Source: Maribacter algarum (ex Lu et al. 2025) (nom. illeg.)
GTDB lineage: Bacteria > Bacteroidota > Bacteroidia > Flavobacteriales > Flavobacteriaceae
NCBI GenBank assembly: GCA_947495915.1
Contig: CANMAW010000002.1
Span: 434,001-498,000 of the forward strand
Length of the DNA: 64,000 bases
Reading direction: 5' to 3'
Within the stretch, counting starts at the first letter, position 1. The number at the start of each line of letters is the position of its first letter. This document shows positions 42,679 through 52,010 of this stretch, in pieces. The position numbers and the translations under genes were made by a program. A model generated the notes under the pieces. The model did not search any database and was not told the origin of the DNA. It saw only the letters and a list, made by a program, of their open reading frames with translations.

Positions 42679-43599
42679 TTATTTTTTCTTTATCGGAGTG
42701 TCATCACATTGTAAATCACCGACAACATATTGCATTCCATCTAATAAGAACTGCAAGAGTTCAGGCTGTTCTAAACTCTGAGCGTTATGCGATGGTGAGG
42801 TATAAAAAACGCGACCTTTGCCATGTTTTTTTATCCAAGAAAGGTAGATGATTTTTTCATCAACAGGTTCCCTTAGTCCTTCAAGTTTAGCAACCTCCAT
42901 AAACAATAAGGGTCTGAAATTATAATCGAAATAGGCATTTTTAAAGAAATAAGGTTCGTCAAAATGGGTTAGTCCATTGCCATTGAACGCTTTTACTAAT
43001 GGATGTGTTTTGTCTACCTCTTGAACATGTATTTCTTGTTGTTTAGGGTGATAATCAAAACTACCACCAGTCATTTTACTAAATTCTTGCGAATTGTTCT
43101 GAACTGTTATTGCGCCATGAAGTATCATAAGGCCTCCACCTTTAGCAACATAATTTAAGAGATTGTCTTCATATTTTTTTGCAAGTGCTATAATTTTTTC
43201 ATCATTAAGAGTGGAATTTTGGCGAAGAAGATCAGCAAATAGGTCACGATCTGGCCCACTCGGGTTTGAGTTGTTTAAAATTACAGCTCGATATTTATTT
43301 AAATTTTCGGCTTTAAAATTTTCAATGTCATAGCCTATATGAATTTCAAATGCCTTTGATTTATTAGCTATTATTTTTAGCATCTCGTTGTTATGTGGTA
43401 TCGTCCAATGATCAAAACCTGTAGCTTTCGAAAAGACCAAAATTTTATGCATCGTTTCGAATGGAACGCTTGTCTTTTTTGGAGCGAGTTCTTCAATTTT
43501 ATTTAGCCAATCTTCTGATATTTTGAGCTCATCTGAACTTTGAGCCGTTAGAGTGAAACTTACCAATAACAATGTGAGTAGTGAATGTATTTTTTTCAT
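42679..43599 (-). CDS. Secreted ThuA-domain protein
   Basis: The 306-residue protein has a Sec signal (MKKIHSLLTLLLVSFTLTAQ) and a ThuA domain with a class I glutamine-amidotransferase-like fold: HKILVFSKATGFDHWTIPHNNEML, RAVILNNSNPSG, GGGLMILHGAITV, GGSFDYHPKQQEIHV and FYTSPSHNAQSLEQPELLQFLLDGM. ThuA proteins accompany sugar catabolism, often with Gfo/Idh oxidoreductases and heme dehydrogenases, and their chemistry is not settled. Here the protein is exported. It lies 18 bases after the regulator gene and 52 before uxaC. Confidence 0.88.
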   Translation of the reverse strand: MKKIHSLLTLLLVSFTLTAQSSDELKISEDWLNKIEELAPKKTSVPFETMHKILVFSKATGFDHWTIPHNNEMLKIIANKSKAFEIHIGYDIENFKAENLNKYRAVILNNSNPSGPDRDLFADLLRQNSTLNDEKIIALAKKYEDNLLNYVAKGGGLMILHGAITVQNNSQEFSKMTGGSFDYHPKQQEIHVQEVDKTHPLVKAFNGNGLTHFDEPYFFKNAYFDYNFRPLLFMEVAKLEGLREPVDEKIIYLSWIKKHGKGRVFYTSPSHNAQSLEQPELLQFLLDGMQYVVGDLQCDDTPIKKK

Positions 43600-43617
43600 A
43601 ATAGTTGTAATGAGAAA

Positions 43618-44637
43618 TTATGTGTTTTGAGTAGAAGCCCTAGCTATGAGTTCATGACGTAATACGATAGAATTGGTCGATTGAAAATTAATGTTGCCTT
43701 CTAAATAAGCGATAATACTTTCACCAGCTAAAACTCCCATTTTAAAACCAGGGTATTCAATGGTGCTTAAATTCGGACTGATTATTTCGCCAACGGGGTC
43801 ATTATTAAACCCTATAATTTTAATGTCTTTAGGAATGTTTATTTGATGTTTTTGTAACTCTTTAATGAGATTTGCAGCATAATTATCATTCGAAACAAAG
43901 ATACCGTCAAACTTAATTTTAGAATTTACAATGTAAGTAACAGCAACTTCAATTTTCTTAGGATCGAAATCTACCTCTAATACATGTTGCTGGTTAAATG
44001 CTATTCCGTTGGTCTCAAGAGCTGATTTAAAACCTTCAAGCCGTTTTTTGTAAACTTTACGTTTTAAATTACCGCAAATATGTAGTATGTTGGTGCAATT
44101 CTGTTGTATAAGATGTGAAGTTGCGTCGTAGCCAGCATCTCTATTGTCAATAATGATGGTAGGGGAGTTGGGTAGATCTAAAACCCGATCGAAAAATAAT
44201 AAGGGAATTTTACGACTTATATATTTATCAAAATGAGAGAAGTCTGTTGTCTCATTTGCCAACGAAACCAACAAAGCATCAACACCACTATTTAAAAGTG
44301 TTTCTGCATTTTTCTTTTCTTTGTTTTCAACCTCTAAAGATTGACTGATGATAAGGTTGTAACCTGCTCTACTAACGATTTGTTCAATGCCAGCAAGGAT
44401 GGTTGACATGAAATAAGAGTCTAATCGTGGCACGATAACACCTATGGTATTTGACTTTTGTTTTCGGAGATTTGCTGCAAATTTATTGGTGTGATACCCA
44501 TGTTCATTAGCGGCAGCTACAATCCTTTTTTTAGTCTTTTTACTGATCGATGGGTGATTATTTAAACTGCGACTAACAGTGGCTGGTGAAACCTTTAGTA
44601 GCGTAGCAAGATCATAGATTGTAACTTTTTTAGACAT
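43618..44637 (-). CDS. LacI-family regulator of the hexuronate locus
   Basis: The 339-residue protein has the LacI HTH at the N-terminus (VTIYDLATLLKVSPATVSRSLNNHPSISKKTKKRI, hinge to about 60) and a periplasmic-binding-like effector domain (NTIGVIVPRLDSYFMSTILAGIEQIV; FDGIFVSNDNYAANLI; LSTIEYPGFKMGVLAGESII). The start at 44637 (MSKKVTIYDL) is the family norm; the ORF begins nine codons earlier. It leads the lacI-thuA-uxaC unit and is divergent from the nine-gene catabolic operon. It most likely represses both until a hexuronate or a pathway intermediate binds. Confidence 0.93.
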   Translation of the reverse strand: MSKKVTIYDLATLLKVSPATVSRSLNNHPSISKKTKKRIVAAANEHGYHTNKFAANLRKQKSNTIGVIVPRLDSYFMSTILAGIEQIVSRAGYNLIISQSLEVENKEKKNAETLLNSGVDALLVSLANETTDFSHFDKYISRKIPLLFFDRVLDLPNSPTIIIDNRDAGYDATSHLIQQNCTNILHICGNLKRKVYKKRLEGFKSALETNGIAFNQQHVLEVDFDPKKIEVAVTYIVNSKIKFDGIFVSNDNYAANLIKELQKHQINIPKDIKIIGFNNDPVGEIISPNLSTIEYPGFKMGVLAGESIIAYLEGNINFQSTNSIVLRHELIARASTQNT

Positions 44638-44652
44638 GCAGCGGAAATGAAC

Positions 44653-44678
44653 ATTACGCAACAAAGTTACGTAACTTT
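44653..44678. promoter_or_regulatory. lacI promoter with overlapping palindromic operator
   Basis: The minus-strand -7 element TAACTTTG (44669-44662) lies within a perfect 16-bp palindrome AAAGTTACGTAACTTT (44663-44678). Right next to it is ATTACGCAAC (44653-44662), the inverted form of the GTTGCGTAAT found at 44783-44792 in the opposite promoter. A protein bound here would block lacI transcription, consistent with autoregulation. Confidence 0.6.
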
Positions 44679-44771
44679 TTGTGAATTATTCGGTAAGATA
44701 ACCCAATTGGTTTCTATTGTAACTCTAATTTGTTTGATTATTCAGTTTTTTGTAAAATTTTAATATTTTAG

Positions 44772-44800
44772 TTGTGCAATCGGTTGCGTAATTAATTTTG
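44772..44800 (+). promoter_or_regulatory. Promoter of the catabolic operon with LacI-type operator
   Basis: TTG (44772-44774), 18 bases, TAATTTTG (44793-44800) form a Bacteroidota promoter. Between the two elements sits TGCAATCGGTTGCG (44775-44788), a near-palindrome with a central CG that fits the LacI/CcpA-type site TGNAANCGNTNNCA in all but the last base. It overlaps GTTGCGTAAT, which recurs inverted in the lacI promoter. The position between -33 and -7 predicts repression. Confidence 0.65.
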
Positions 44801-44907
44801 AATGTATAGGTTTGTTCAGATTTCACTGTTTGTATTTGAGCAATTTACACCTTGTCGTTCTAAATCAACGGTCAGTTTGAATGGCGTTATAGTGATTTGT
44901 TTTTAAT

Positions 44908-46167
44908 ATGAGAAAAGTTGGTCTTATAGCCTTAATATTCATGATGTTGTCTTGTTCTGAGAACGGCAAGTATACCTTTTTGGTGTTAGATAGTGATAGC
45001 AGGCTAATTAGCTATCCCATATCTTTTGATGTTTCAGATATTGAGGCGTCTTCATTTAAACTATTTAATAATGGTAACAATGTGCCATTTGATTATGATT
45101 CTGTTGCTGATAAAATTTGGTTAGTTCACGATAAAGGCATGACAACGAAGTACATTTTAGAAACTACCAACAATCCCTTAAAAGGAGCCTTTCGTTTTAC
45201 CTCAATAAAAAATAACGGTAACCTAGAGCTTGGTATAGCTAATAAACCCGTAGTTCAGTATCGTTATAGTATGAACTACCCTGATGTGGAAAGAATTTAT
45301 AAAAAGGCCAATCAATCAGTTCCTTCATCAAACTTGAGCTTAGATTCTGTATATGCAAAATCAGGATATATTCACCCGATAATCACTTTAAATGGTGATA
45401 CTTTAACTCGGATAAATCCGCCAGATCATATTCATCATTATGGAATGTGGGGACCATGGACGCATACTAAAATTGATACCACCCGAGTAGATTTTTGGAA
45501 TTTAGGTCAGGGTATGGGTACCGTACTTTTTAAAGAGTTTACCGCTATTACCGAAGGTAATATTTCTGCTAGCTTTAATGCGTATCAGCAGCATATTGAT
45601 TTAAAAACAAAAGAGAAACCTCAAGTAGCTATTGATGAGCATTTAAAAGTCACTTTATGGAATTTAAATAGTCAAGATCGCTACATGTTAGACTATTCGT
45701 CAAAGTTTAAAACACCATTGAAAAGTGGAATTCTTTTCGAAGCATATCGCTATGGCGGCGGTATAGGTATGAGGTTTACTGAACGTTGGCATAAAAACAA
45801 TTGCGAGGTATTGACTTCAAACGGCAAAAACAGATTGACTGCTGACGGTTCTAAGGCTCGCTGGTGCATAGTTTCTGGAAGTGCTTCAGACAATAAAAAC
45901 ACGAATGGAATTCTATTTTTAAGTCACCCAAAAAATAGAATGCACCCTGAACCAATGCGAATTTGGCCTATAGATGGAAACTCTGGTCGTGGTGATATGT
46001 TTTTTGAATATAGCCCAATACGTAATGAAGAATGGCAAATTCAACCCCAAAAAACATACGAACTAAATTATAGAATGATCATTTTCGATGGCGAATTAAC
46101 TGCCGAAGAAGCAGAGCAGTATTGGCAGAATTTTGCAATGACCTCTGCTATAAAATTTAGTAATTAA
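44908..46167 (+). CDS. DUF6807 (PmoA-like) lipoprotein
   Basis: The 419-residue protein has a short lipoprotein signal (MRKVGLIALIFMMLSC, Cys16). The body is beta-rich with conserved His/Trp motifs: INPPDHIHHYGMWGPWTHTKID, VDFWNLGQGMG, YRYGGGIGMRFTERWH and MHPEPMRIWPIDGNSGRGDMFFEYSPI. This fits DUF6807, annotated PmoA because members sit near methane monooxygenase genes, although the family is really found in sugar-degradation loci and its reaction is unknown. It opens the operon and is followed 16 bases later by a Gfo/Idh gene. Confidence 0.85.
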   Translation: MRKVGLIALIFMMLSCSENGKYTFLVLDSDSRLISYPISFDVSDIEASSFKLFNNGNNVPFDYDSVADKIWLVHDKGMTTKYILETTNNPLKGAFRFTSIKNNGNLELGIANKPVVQYRYSMNYPDVERIYKKANQSVPSSNLSLDSVYAKSGYIHPIITLNGDTLTRINPPDHIHHYGMWGPWTHTKIDTTRVDFWNLGQGMGTVLFKEFTAITEGNISASFNAYQQHIDLKTKEKPQVAIDEHLKVTLWNLNSQDRYMLDYSSKFKTPLKSGILFEAYRYGGGIGMRFTERWHKNNCEVLTSNGKNRLTADGSKARWCIVSGSASDNKNTNGILFLSHPKNRMHPEPMRIWPIDGNSGRGDMFFEYSPIRNEEWQIQPQKTYELNYRMIIFDGELTAEEAEQYWQNFAMTSAIKFSN

Positions 46168-46183
46168 TAATCAATTTGACTAT

Positions 46184-47560
46184 ATGAAACGACGAAAATT
46201 CATCAATAAAACAGCACTAGGTACCTTTGCTGCTGTTGGTTTTCCTTCCATTGTACCAGCAAATGTTTTGGGTAAAGATGCGCCTAGTAATAAAATAAAT
46301 ATAGGTCAAATAGGTTGTGGCAGAATTGCGATAAGTCATGATATGCCAGATACTATGAAGTTTGATCAAGCCCGTATTATGGCGGTCTGTGATTTAGATG
46401 CAAAAAGACTGGCTAAAGCGAAGGTATTTGTAGATTCAAAATACCAAAACATTACAGGAAAGTCTTCGTATATGAATACCAAGACTTATGATGATTACCG
46501 CGAAATGTTGCTCAATAAAGATATAGATGCGGTTATGATTAGCACTCCCGATCATTGGCATTCGCAACCCGCTATGGAAGCTGCGATTGCGGGCAAAGAT
46601 ATTTATTTGCAAAAACCAACATCGTTAACCATTAAAGAGGGGCAGCAACTACAAAAAGCTGTTCAAGATAATAATGTGATATTACAAGTAGGCACTCAGC
46701 AAAGAGCGATGCCTCAATTTCGTATTGCTGCAGAATTGGTGAGAAACGGTAGAATAGGAAAGGTGCATACGGTAAAGATAGGACTGCCAGGAGATCCTGC
46801 AGGGCCTGAAGCTGCAACAATGCAAATTCCTACTAATTTAAATTTTGATATGTGGTTGGGTTCAACCCCAGAGGTTCCTTATACGGAGATAGGAGTACAC
46901 CCACAAGAAGATTATAGTAGACCTGGTTGGTTAAGACAACGAAATTATGGCGCTGGTATGATTACCGGTTGGGGCCAACATCATTACGATTCTGCTGCGT
47001 GGGGTATGAATACAGAACTCTCAGGGCCAATTTCAGTAGAAGCCTTAGCTGAATTTCCAAAATCTGGTTTATGGAATGTGCATGGTGATTTTTTAGTGAA
47101 ACATCAATATGAAAATGGTATTACAGTATATACTAGTGGAGGTTATACTAATGGTATTAAATACATAGGTGATGACGGGTGGATTTTTGTTTCCAGAGGT
47201 GCGTATCAGGCTTCTGCTTCTGATCCTGTAGACCAAAAGAAAAGTGCTCAGGCTTTAAACGCCTCCGATCCAAACATATTGAATTCTGTAATTGATAGTA
47301 GTGAGGTTCACTTAGAAAAAATTGATGATCAGCATGGTAACTGGTTAGATTGTATTAAAACTAGAAAAGCACCCATATCTCCTATTGATAAAGGTCATAA
47401 AGCATGCAGCATTTGTTTAATCAGTGATATCGCTATGCAGTTTGATCGAAAATTAGAATGGAACCCCAACACGGAGTTGTTTGTAAATGATGATGAAGCG
47501 AACGCTATGTTAAGCCGTGAACAGCGTAAACCTTATGGAACAAATTACGTAAAATTATAA
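46184..47560 (+). CDS. Tat-exported Gfo/Idh/MocA oxidoreductase
   Basis: The 458-residue protein starts with a twin-arginine signal (MKRRKFINKTALGTFAAVG, Arg3-Arg4), so it should be exported folded with its cofactor. The NAD(P)-binding domain follows (NIGQIGCGRIA, MAVCDLDAKRLAKAK, DIDAVMISTPDHWHSQPAMEAAIAGKDIYLQKPTS), with QKP where most relatives have EKP but the catalytic-region Lys kept. The C-terminal domain has GWGQHHYDSAAWGM with the conserved His. Such proteins oxidise sugars or move a hydride within one sugar using a tightly held NAD. The substrate here is unknown. Confidence 0.9.
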   Translation: MKRRKFINKTALGTFAAVGFPSIVPANVLGKDAPSNKINIGQIGCGRIAISHDMPDTMKFDQARIMAVCDLDAKRLAKAKVFVDSKYQNITGKSSYMNTKTYDDYREMLLNKDIDAVMISTPDHWHSQPAMEAAIAGKDIYLQKPTSLTIKEGQQLQKAVQDNNVILQVGTQQRAMPQFRIAAELVRNGRIGKVHTVKIGLPGDPAGPEAATMQIPTNLNFDMWLGSTPEVPYTEIGVHPQEDYSRPGWLRQRNYGAGMITGWGQHHYDSAAWGMNTELSGPISVEALAEFPKSGLWNVHGDFLVKHQYENGITVYTSGGYTNGIKYIGDDGWIFVSRGAYQASASDPVDQKKSAQALNASDPNILNSVIDSSEVHLEKIDDQHGNWLDCIKTRKAPISPIDKGHKACSICLISDIAMQFDRKLEWNPNTELFVNDDEANAMLSREQRKPYGTNYVKL

Positions 47561-47590
47561 TCTTCAATTGTAAATTATAGCCGAGTATCA

Positions 47591-48973
47591 ATGAAATTTC
47601 TTGTACCTTTTGTTTTAACAATTCTTGTCACCTCTTGCCTAGAAAAGAATTTAACAAAAAATGAATTGGAGAATAACCCAATGACTACCGTAAAATTAAT
47701 GACTTTAGATCCAGGGCATTTTCATGCGTCGTTAGTGCATAAAAGTATGTATCCGCAGGTTGATTCTACGATATATGTTTTTGCGCCCCATGGTACTGAG
47801 GTAGATGATTTTTTGAATAAGATAAAAACATATAACTCTAAAGAAGAACAGCCTACTGGATGGAAAGTTAAAGCGTATTTGAGTGACGAATATGTAAGTC
47901 AAATGATAACTGAGAAACCGGGAAATGTGATGATTGTTGCCGGTAAAAATTCAAAGAAAATCGATTATATTATAGCGGCGGTAAATGCAGGGTTAAATGT
48001 GTATGCAGACAAACCATTGGTGATTAATTCTGAAGGTTTTAAAAAACTAAAACGTGCATTTGAAATTGCAGCAAAGAATGATGTTCTGATTTATGATATA
48101 ATGACAGAGCGTTTTGAGGTGACCACCATGTTGCAGAAAAAAATATCCTCTATTGATTATATATTCGGAAAACTTATTGATGGTACTCCAGATCATCCTG
48201 CAATTAGCAAAGAAAGTGTTCATCATTTTTTTAAATATGTATCAGGAAAACCTTTAGTTAGACCCCCATGGTTTTTTGATGTAAATCAAGAAGGTGAAGG
48301 TATTGTTGATGTAACTACTCATTTGGTAGATTTAATTCAATGGGAAGCCTTTGATAATCAAATAGTAGACTCAACTGAAATTGAAATGCTAAACGCTAAA
48401 CGTTGGCCTACTATTTTATCAAGGTCAGACTTTACCAAGGTGACTGATCAGAAAGAATTTCCGACGTATTTAGAAAAAGATTTAGAAAACAATAAGTTGA
48501 AGGTGTTTTCAAATGGAGAAATGAATTATAAGATTAAAGGCAAACATGCTAAAGTTTCAGTACTTTGGAATTTCGAAGCACCTGAAGGTACTGGTGACAC
48601 CCATTATAGTATTATGCGAGGGTCAAAAAGTGATTTGATAATAAAACAAGGACCAGAAGAAAATTTTAAACCAGTACTGTATCTCAAGTCACACGGTAAT
48701 CGAGATTTTGATTCGCTGTTAAATCGAGCTATTGTAGACCATGTGCAAACAGAATTTCCTGGCACCTATGCTGAACAGTTAAGTGATGAAGAATGGCGTA
48801 TACATATCAGTGATCGTCTTAAAATAGGGCATGAAGCTCATTTCGCTCAGGTTACCAAAAATTATTTAGAATATTTAGAAAAAGGACAATTGCCAGATTG
48901 GGAAATTCCGAATATAATAACAAAATATTACACAACTATTGCCGCATTAGAAATGGCTAAAAAAGTAAATTAA
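47591..48973 (+). CDS. Lipoprotein Gfo/Idh oxidoreductase
   Basis: The 460-residue protein has a lipoprotein signal (MKFLVPFVLTILVTSC, Cys16) and then MTTVKLMTLDPGHFHASLVHKSMY, an unusual opening that replaces the GxGxxG with a DPGHFHA loop. Next come GNVMIVAGKNSKKIDYIIAAVNAGLNVYADKPLVI (Lys of the EKP-type motif kept as DKP) and a C-terminal putative-oxidoreductase domain with GIVDVTTHLVDLIQWEAF. The missing dinucleotide glycines raise the question whether it still holds NAD. Its stop overlaps the SDR start as TAATG. Confidence 0.85.
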   Translation: MKFLVPFVLTILVTSCLEKNLTKNELENNPMTTVKLMTLDPGHFHASLVHKSMYPQVDSTIYVFAPHGTEVDDFLNKIKTYNSKEEQPTGWKVKAYLSDEYVSQMITEKPGNVMIVAGKNSKKIDYIIAAVNAGLNVYADKPLVINSEGFKKLKRAFEIAAKNDVLIYDIMTERFEVTTMLQKKISSIDYIFGKLIDGTPDHPAISKESVHHFFKYVSGKPLVRPPWFFDVNQEGEGIVDVTTHLVDLIQWEAFDNQIVDSTEIEMLNAKRWPTILSRSDFTKVTDQKEFPTYLEKDLENNKLKVFSNGEMNYKIKGKHAKVSVLWNFEAPEGTGDTHYSIMRGSKSDLIIKQGPEENFKPVLYLKSHGNRDFDSLLNRAIVDHVQTEFPGTYAEQLSDEEWRIHISDRLKIGHEAHFAQVTKNYLEYLEKGQLPDWEIPNIITKYYTTIAALEMAKKVN

Positions 48974-49791
48974 TGAACCACAATTTTTCTTTAAAAAATA
49001 AGCTATATGCCTTATCTGGTGGAACTGGTACCCTTGGAGGTTCTATAGCAGAGTATTTAGTTTTAAATGATGCTAAGATAATTTTATTGGGTAGGTCTGA
49101 AAATAAATTAAAGGCGAAACAAGAAGCTTTAAATGCAATTAAAGCTAATAGCACCAACATATTTAAGGTTGATGTTATGAATGAGGCACAACTCATAGCG
49201 GTTAAAAACAAAATAAAAAAAGATTTTGAGCAACTCAACGGACTCATAAATCTTGCTGGAGGTAACTTGCCAGGGGCCACTTTAAAACCTGATCAAACTA
49301 TTCATGATATTGAAATTAATGATACTAAAACAGTGGTCGATATTAATCTCTTTGGAACGGTAATACCTACCATAGTATTAAGTGAATTAATGGTTGAACA
49401 AGGTTTTGGTGCTATAATAAATATATCATCAATGGCAGCCAAACAAACAATATCAAGAGTTTTAGGCTATTCTATGGCAAAAGCTGCTGTTGATATTTTC
49501 ACCAAATGGATGGCCAATGAATTGGCTTCAAAACACGGTGATAAAATTAGAGTGAATGCGATAGCTCCTGGTTTCTTTATAGGAAATCAAAATCGAAAGC
49601 TATTGACCCATGAAGACGGCAGTTATACCGAACGCGGCGAAAGTATCATTAAAAACACACCTATGGGGCGTTTTGGTGATGCTTCAGAATTGAATGGTAT
49701 GGTGCATTACTTATTAAGTGATGCTTCTAATTTTGTAACCGGAAGTGTGTTTGACGTAGATGGTGGGTTTAGTTCTTTTTCAGGAGTATAG
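48973..49791 (+). CDS. SDR fructuronate reductase (D-mannonate oxidoreductase)
   Basis: The 272-residue cytosolic short-chain dehydrogenase has SGGTGTLGGSIAEYL (nucleotide site), LINLAGGNLPG, catalytic INISSMAA with Tyr-x3-Lys in YSMAKAAVDIF, and the C-terminal VTGSVFDVDGGFSSFSGV. Placement between uxaC and uxuA functions supports reduction of D-fructuronate to D-mannonate, the step done by SDR-type UxuB (Bacillus YjmF-like) rather than the E. coli UxuB family. It is stop-start coupled to the upstream Gfo gene and ends two bases before uxuA. Confidence 0.88.
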   Translation: MNHNFSLKNKLYALSGGTGTLGGSIAEYLVLNDAKIILLGRSENKLKAKQEALNAIKANSTNIFKVDVMNEAQLIAVKNKIKKDFEQLNGLINLAGGNLPGATLKPDQTIHDIEINDTKTVVDINLFGTVIPTIVLSELMVEQGFGAIINISSMAAKQTISRVLGYSMAKAAVDIFTKWMANELASKHGDKIRVNAIAPGFFIGNQNRKLLTHEDGSYTERGESIIKNTPMGRFGDASELNGMVHYLLSDASNFVTGSVFDVDGGFSSFSGV

Positions 49792-49793
49792 TT

Positions 49794-50987
49794 ATGGAGA
49801 AATTAAAAAAAACGTTCCGTTGGTTTGGTCCTGAATTTGGGGTAGCCTTAAAAGACATAAAACAAATAGGAGTAGAGGGCATTGTAGCTGCTTGTCAAAA
49901 CATTCCTTTAGGAGAGGTCTGGCCCATGGCTGTTATTCAAACACTAAAAGATCAAATAGAAGCAGCTGGTTTAGAATGGTCGGTGGTTGAAAGTGTAAAT
50001 GTTCATACGGCAATTAAATATGGCTTACCAGATAGAGATCTCTACATTGAAAACTATATTCAGACTCTTAAGAATCTGGCAGCAAATGATATAAAAACCG
50101 TTTGCTATAATTTTATGCAACTTATTGATTGGACGCGCACTGACCTTGATTATAAACTAGATAATGGCGCATCAGCATTGAGGTTTAACCCCTTATCAGC
50201 TGCAGCTTTTGATCTTTTTATTCTGAAACGTAAAGATGCCCAAAAAGACTATGATAAATCTATTGTTGAAAAAGCATCTGAATACTTTCAAGCACAGTCA
50301 TCAGAAGAAAAAACAAAACTTGAGCAATCTATTTTGGCAGGCATGCCAGGTTCTAGAAAGTTGATTGATTTGAATGAATTCAGGATAAACCACAAAAGAG
50401 TTTTGAAAATTTCAAAAACCGAATTACAAGAAAATTTAGCTTATTTTTTAAAGGCTATTATTCCGGAAGCGGAAAAATTGGGAGTAAATATGGCTATTCA
50501 TCCTGATGATCCACCATTTTCGGTTTTTGGTGTACCAAGAATTGTTTCTAACTATGAAGAACTTAAATTCCTGTTAACGTGTTGCCCTTCTCCCAACAAC
50601 GGATTAACGTTTTGTTCAGGCTCACTAGGGGCATCGCCAAAAAATGATTTATTAAAAATAATTGAAGAGTTTGGAGACCGTATTCATTTTATTCATTTAA
50701 GAAATGTATCAAGACATGCTGATGGAAGTTTTTATGAAGCTGATCATTTAAATGGTACGCTTTCTATGGAAAAAATAATGAAAGCTTTGGTAAAAGAGCA
50801 AATGAAACGACATCAATTATTAGCTGAAGTTCGCATTCCGATGCGACCTGATCATGGGCATGTATTGCTTGATGATCAATTGCGGCAAAATGAGTTTTAT
50901 GCAGGGTATTCTTTAGTTGGTAGAGCAATCGGACTTGCTCAACTAACAGGATTAGAACTTGGTGTACGGCAAGAATTAATAGGATAG
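49794..50987 (+). CDS. uxuA: Mannonate dehydratase
   Basis: UxuA removes water from D-mannonate to give 2-keto-3-deoxygluconate. The 397-residue TIM-barrel has the family features FRWFGPEFGVALKDIKQIGVEGIVAA, VCYNFMQLIDWTRTDLDY, the metal/active-site MAIHPDDPPFSVFGVPRIV, GLTFCSGSLGA, FIHLRNV and MRPDHGHVLLDD. It completes the route from glucuronate to KDG. KDG kinase and KDPG aldolase genes are not in the window. Confidence 0.96.
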   Translation: MEKLKKTFRWFGPEFGVALKDIKQIGVEGIVAACQNIPLGEVWPMAVIQTLKDQIEAAGLEWSVVESVNVHTAIKYGLPDRDLYIENYIQTLKNLAANDIKTVCYNFMQLIDWTRTDLDYKLDNGASALRFNPLSAAAFDLFILKRKDAQKDYDKSIVEKASEYFQAQSSEEKTKLEQSILAGMPGSRKLIDLNEFRINHKRVLKISKTELQENLAYFLKAIIPEAEKLGVNMAIHPDDPPFSVFGVPRIVSNYEELKFLLTCCPSPNNGLTFCSGSLGASPKNDLLKIIEEFGDRIHFIHLRNVSRHADGSFYEADHLNGTLSMEKIMKALVKEQMKRHQLLAEVRIPMRPDHGHVLLDDQLRQNEFYAGYSLVGRAIGLAQLTGLELGVRQELIG

Positions 50988-51020
50988 TGACTATTTTAAT
51001 ATTCAAATGAATAGATAAAG

Positions 51021-52010
51021 ATGAAACAGATGGTAAAGGGTATGTTGAAAACAATAGCACTACTATTGATGTTGTTTATTAGTTCTTGTTCTAATTTTCA
51101 AGAGCAAAAAACCCTATACTTTGCACATACGTTACCTACCTCTCATCCTGTTCATATGGGCATATTAGATATGCAAAAAATTCTTAATGAGAAATCTGAC
51201 GGTAAACTATTGATAAAAGTTTTTCCTGACGGTCAACTGGGTACTGAGCGTGAGGTGCTTGAATTACTTCAAATTGGTAGTGTTGCGATGACAAAAGTGA
51301 GTGCAGCGTCAATGTCAAATTTTGCGCCAGCGTATCAGGTGACTAGTATACCTTACCTTTTTAAAGATAGCGATCACTTATTTCGTATACTAGAAGGTAA
51401 GGTAGGCAAAGAATTGTTGGAGGGCGGAAACGAATACTTACTTAAGGGTCTATGTTTTTACGACGCTGGAAGCCGTAGTTTTTATACAAAAGAAAAAGCA
51501 GTTCAATCGCCTAAAGATCTTGATGGACTCAAAATTCGAGTTATGAATGATCAAATGTCGGTAAAAATGGTGAATACCTTAGGCGCCTCTGCAACCCCTA
51601 TGGCTTATGGAGAATTGTATACAGCTTTACAACAAAATGTAGTAGATGGGGCTGAGAATAATATACCCTCTTTCGTTACTTCAAACCATTATGAAGTCTG
51701 TAAAAACTACACTTTTGATGAGCATACCATGGTACCTGATGTTGTTGTTGTTGGTACAAAATTTTGGAATCTATTAAGTGAAACAGAAAAAGGATGGTTG
51801 CAAGAAGCTGCCGATGAGAGTGTTGTAATGCAAAAAAGATATTGGCAAGAAACGGTAAAAAAGAACATGGAGGTTTTAAAAAAAGCGAATGTGAATTTTA
51901 TTTATCCTGATAAAAAGCCTTTCGTCACTAAGTCTAATACAGTCTTAGAACAAATGATGAAAGATCAACAAATAAAAAGGTTAATAGATCAAATTATTGC
52001 AGAGAAATGA
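51021..52010 (+). CDS. TRAP transporter substrate-binding protein (DctP), lipoprotein form
   Basis: The 329-residue protein has a lipoprotein signal (GMLKTIALLLMLFISSC, Cys23) rather than the free periplasmic form common in proteobacteria. The binding domain has YFAHTLPTSHPVHMGILDMQKIL, IKVFPDGQLGTEREVLELLQIG and the conserved carboxylate-clamping arginine in GLKIRVM (Arg173), with YGELYTALQQNVVDGAENN. The genes around it predict a hexuronate ligand such as D-glucuronate. Its stop overlaps the start of dctQ as ATGA. Confidence 0.92.
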   Translation: MKQMVKGMLKTIALLLMLFISSCSNFQEQKTLYFAHTLPTSHPVHMGILDMQKILNEKSDGKLLIKVFPDGQLGTEREVLELLQIGSVAMTKVSAASMSNFAPAYQVTSIPYLFKDSDHLFRILEGKVGKELLEGGNEYLLKGLCFYDAGSRSFYTKEKAVQSPKDLDGLKIRVMNDQMSVKMVNTLGASATPMAYGELYTALQQNVVDGAENNIPSFVTSNHYEVCKNYTFDEHTMVPDVVVVGTKFWNLLSETEKGWLQEAADESVVMQKRYWQETVKKNMEVLKKANVNFIYPDKKPFVTKSNTVLEQMMKDQQIKRLIDQIIAEK

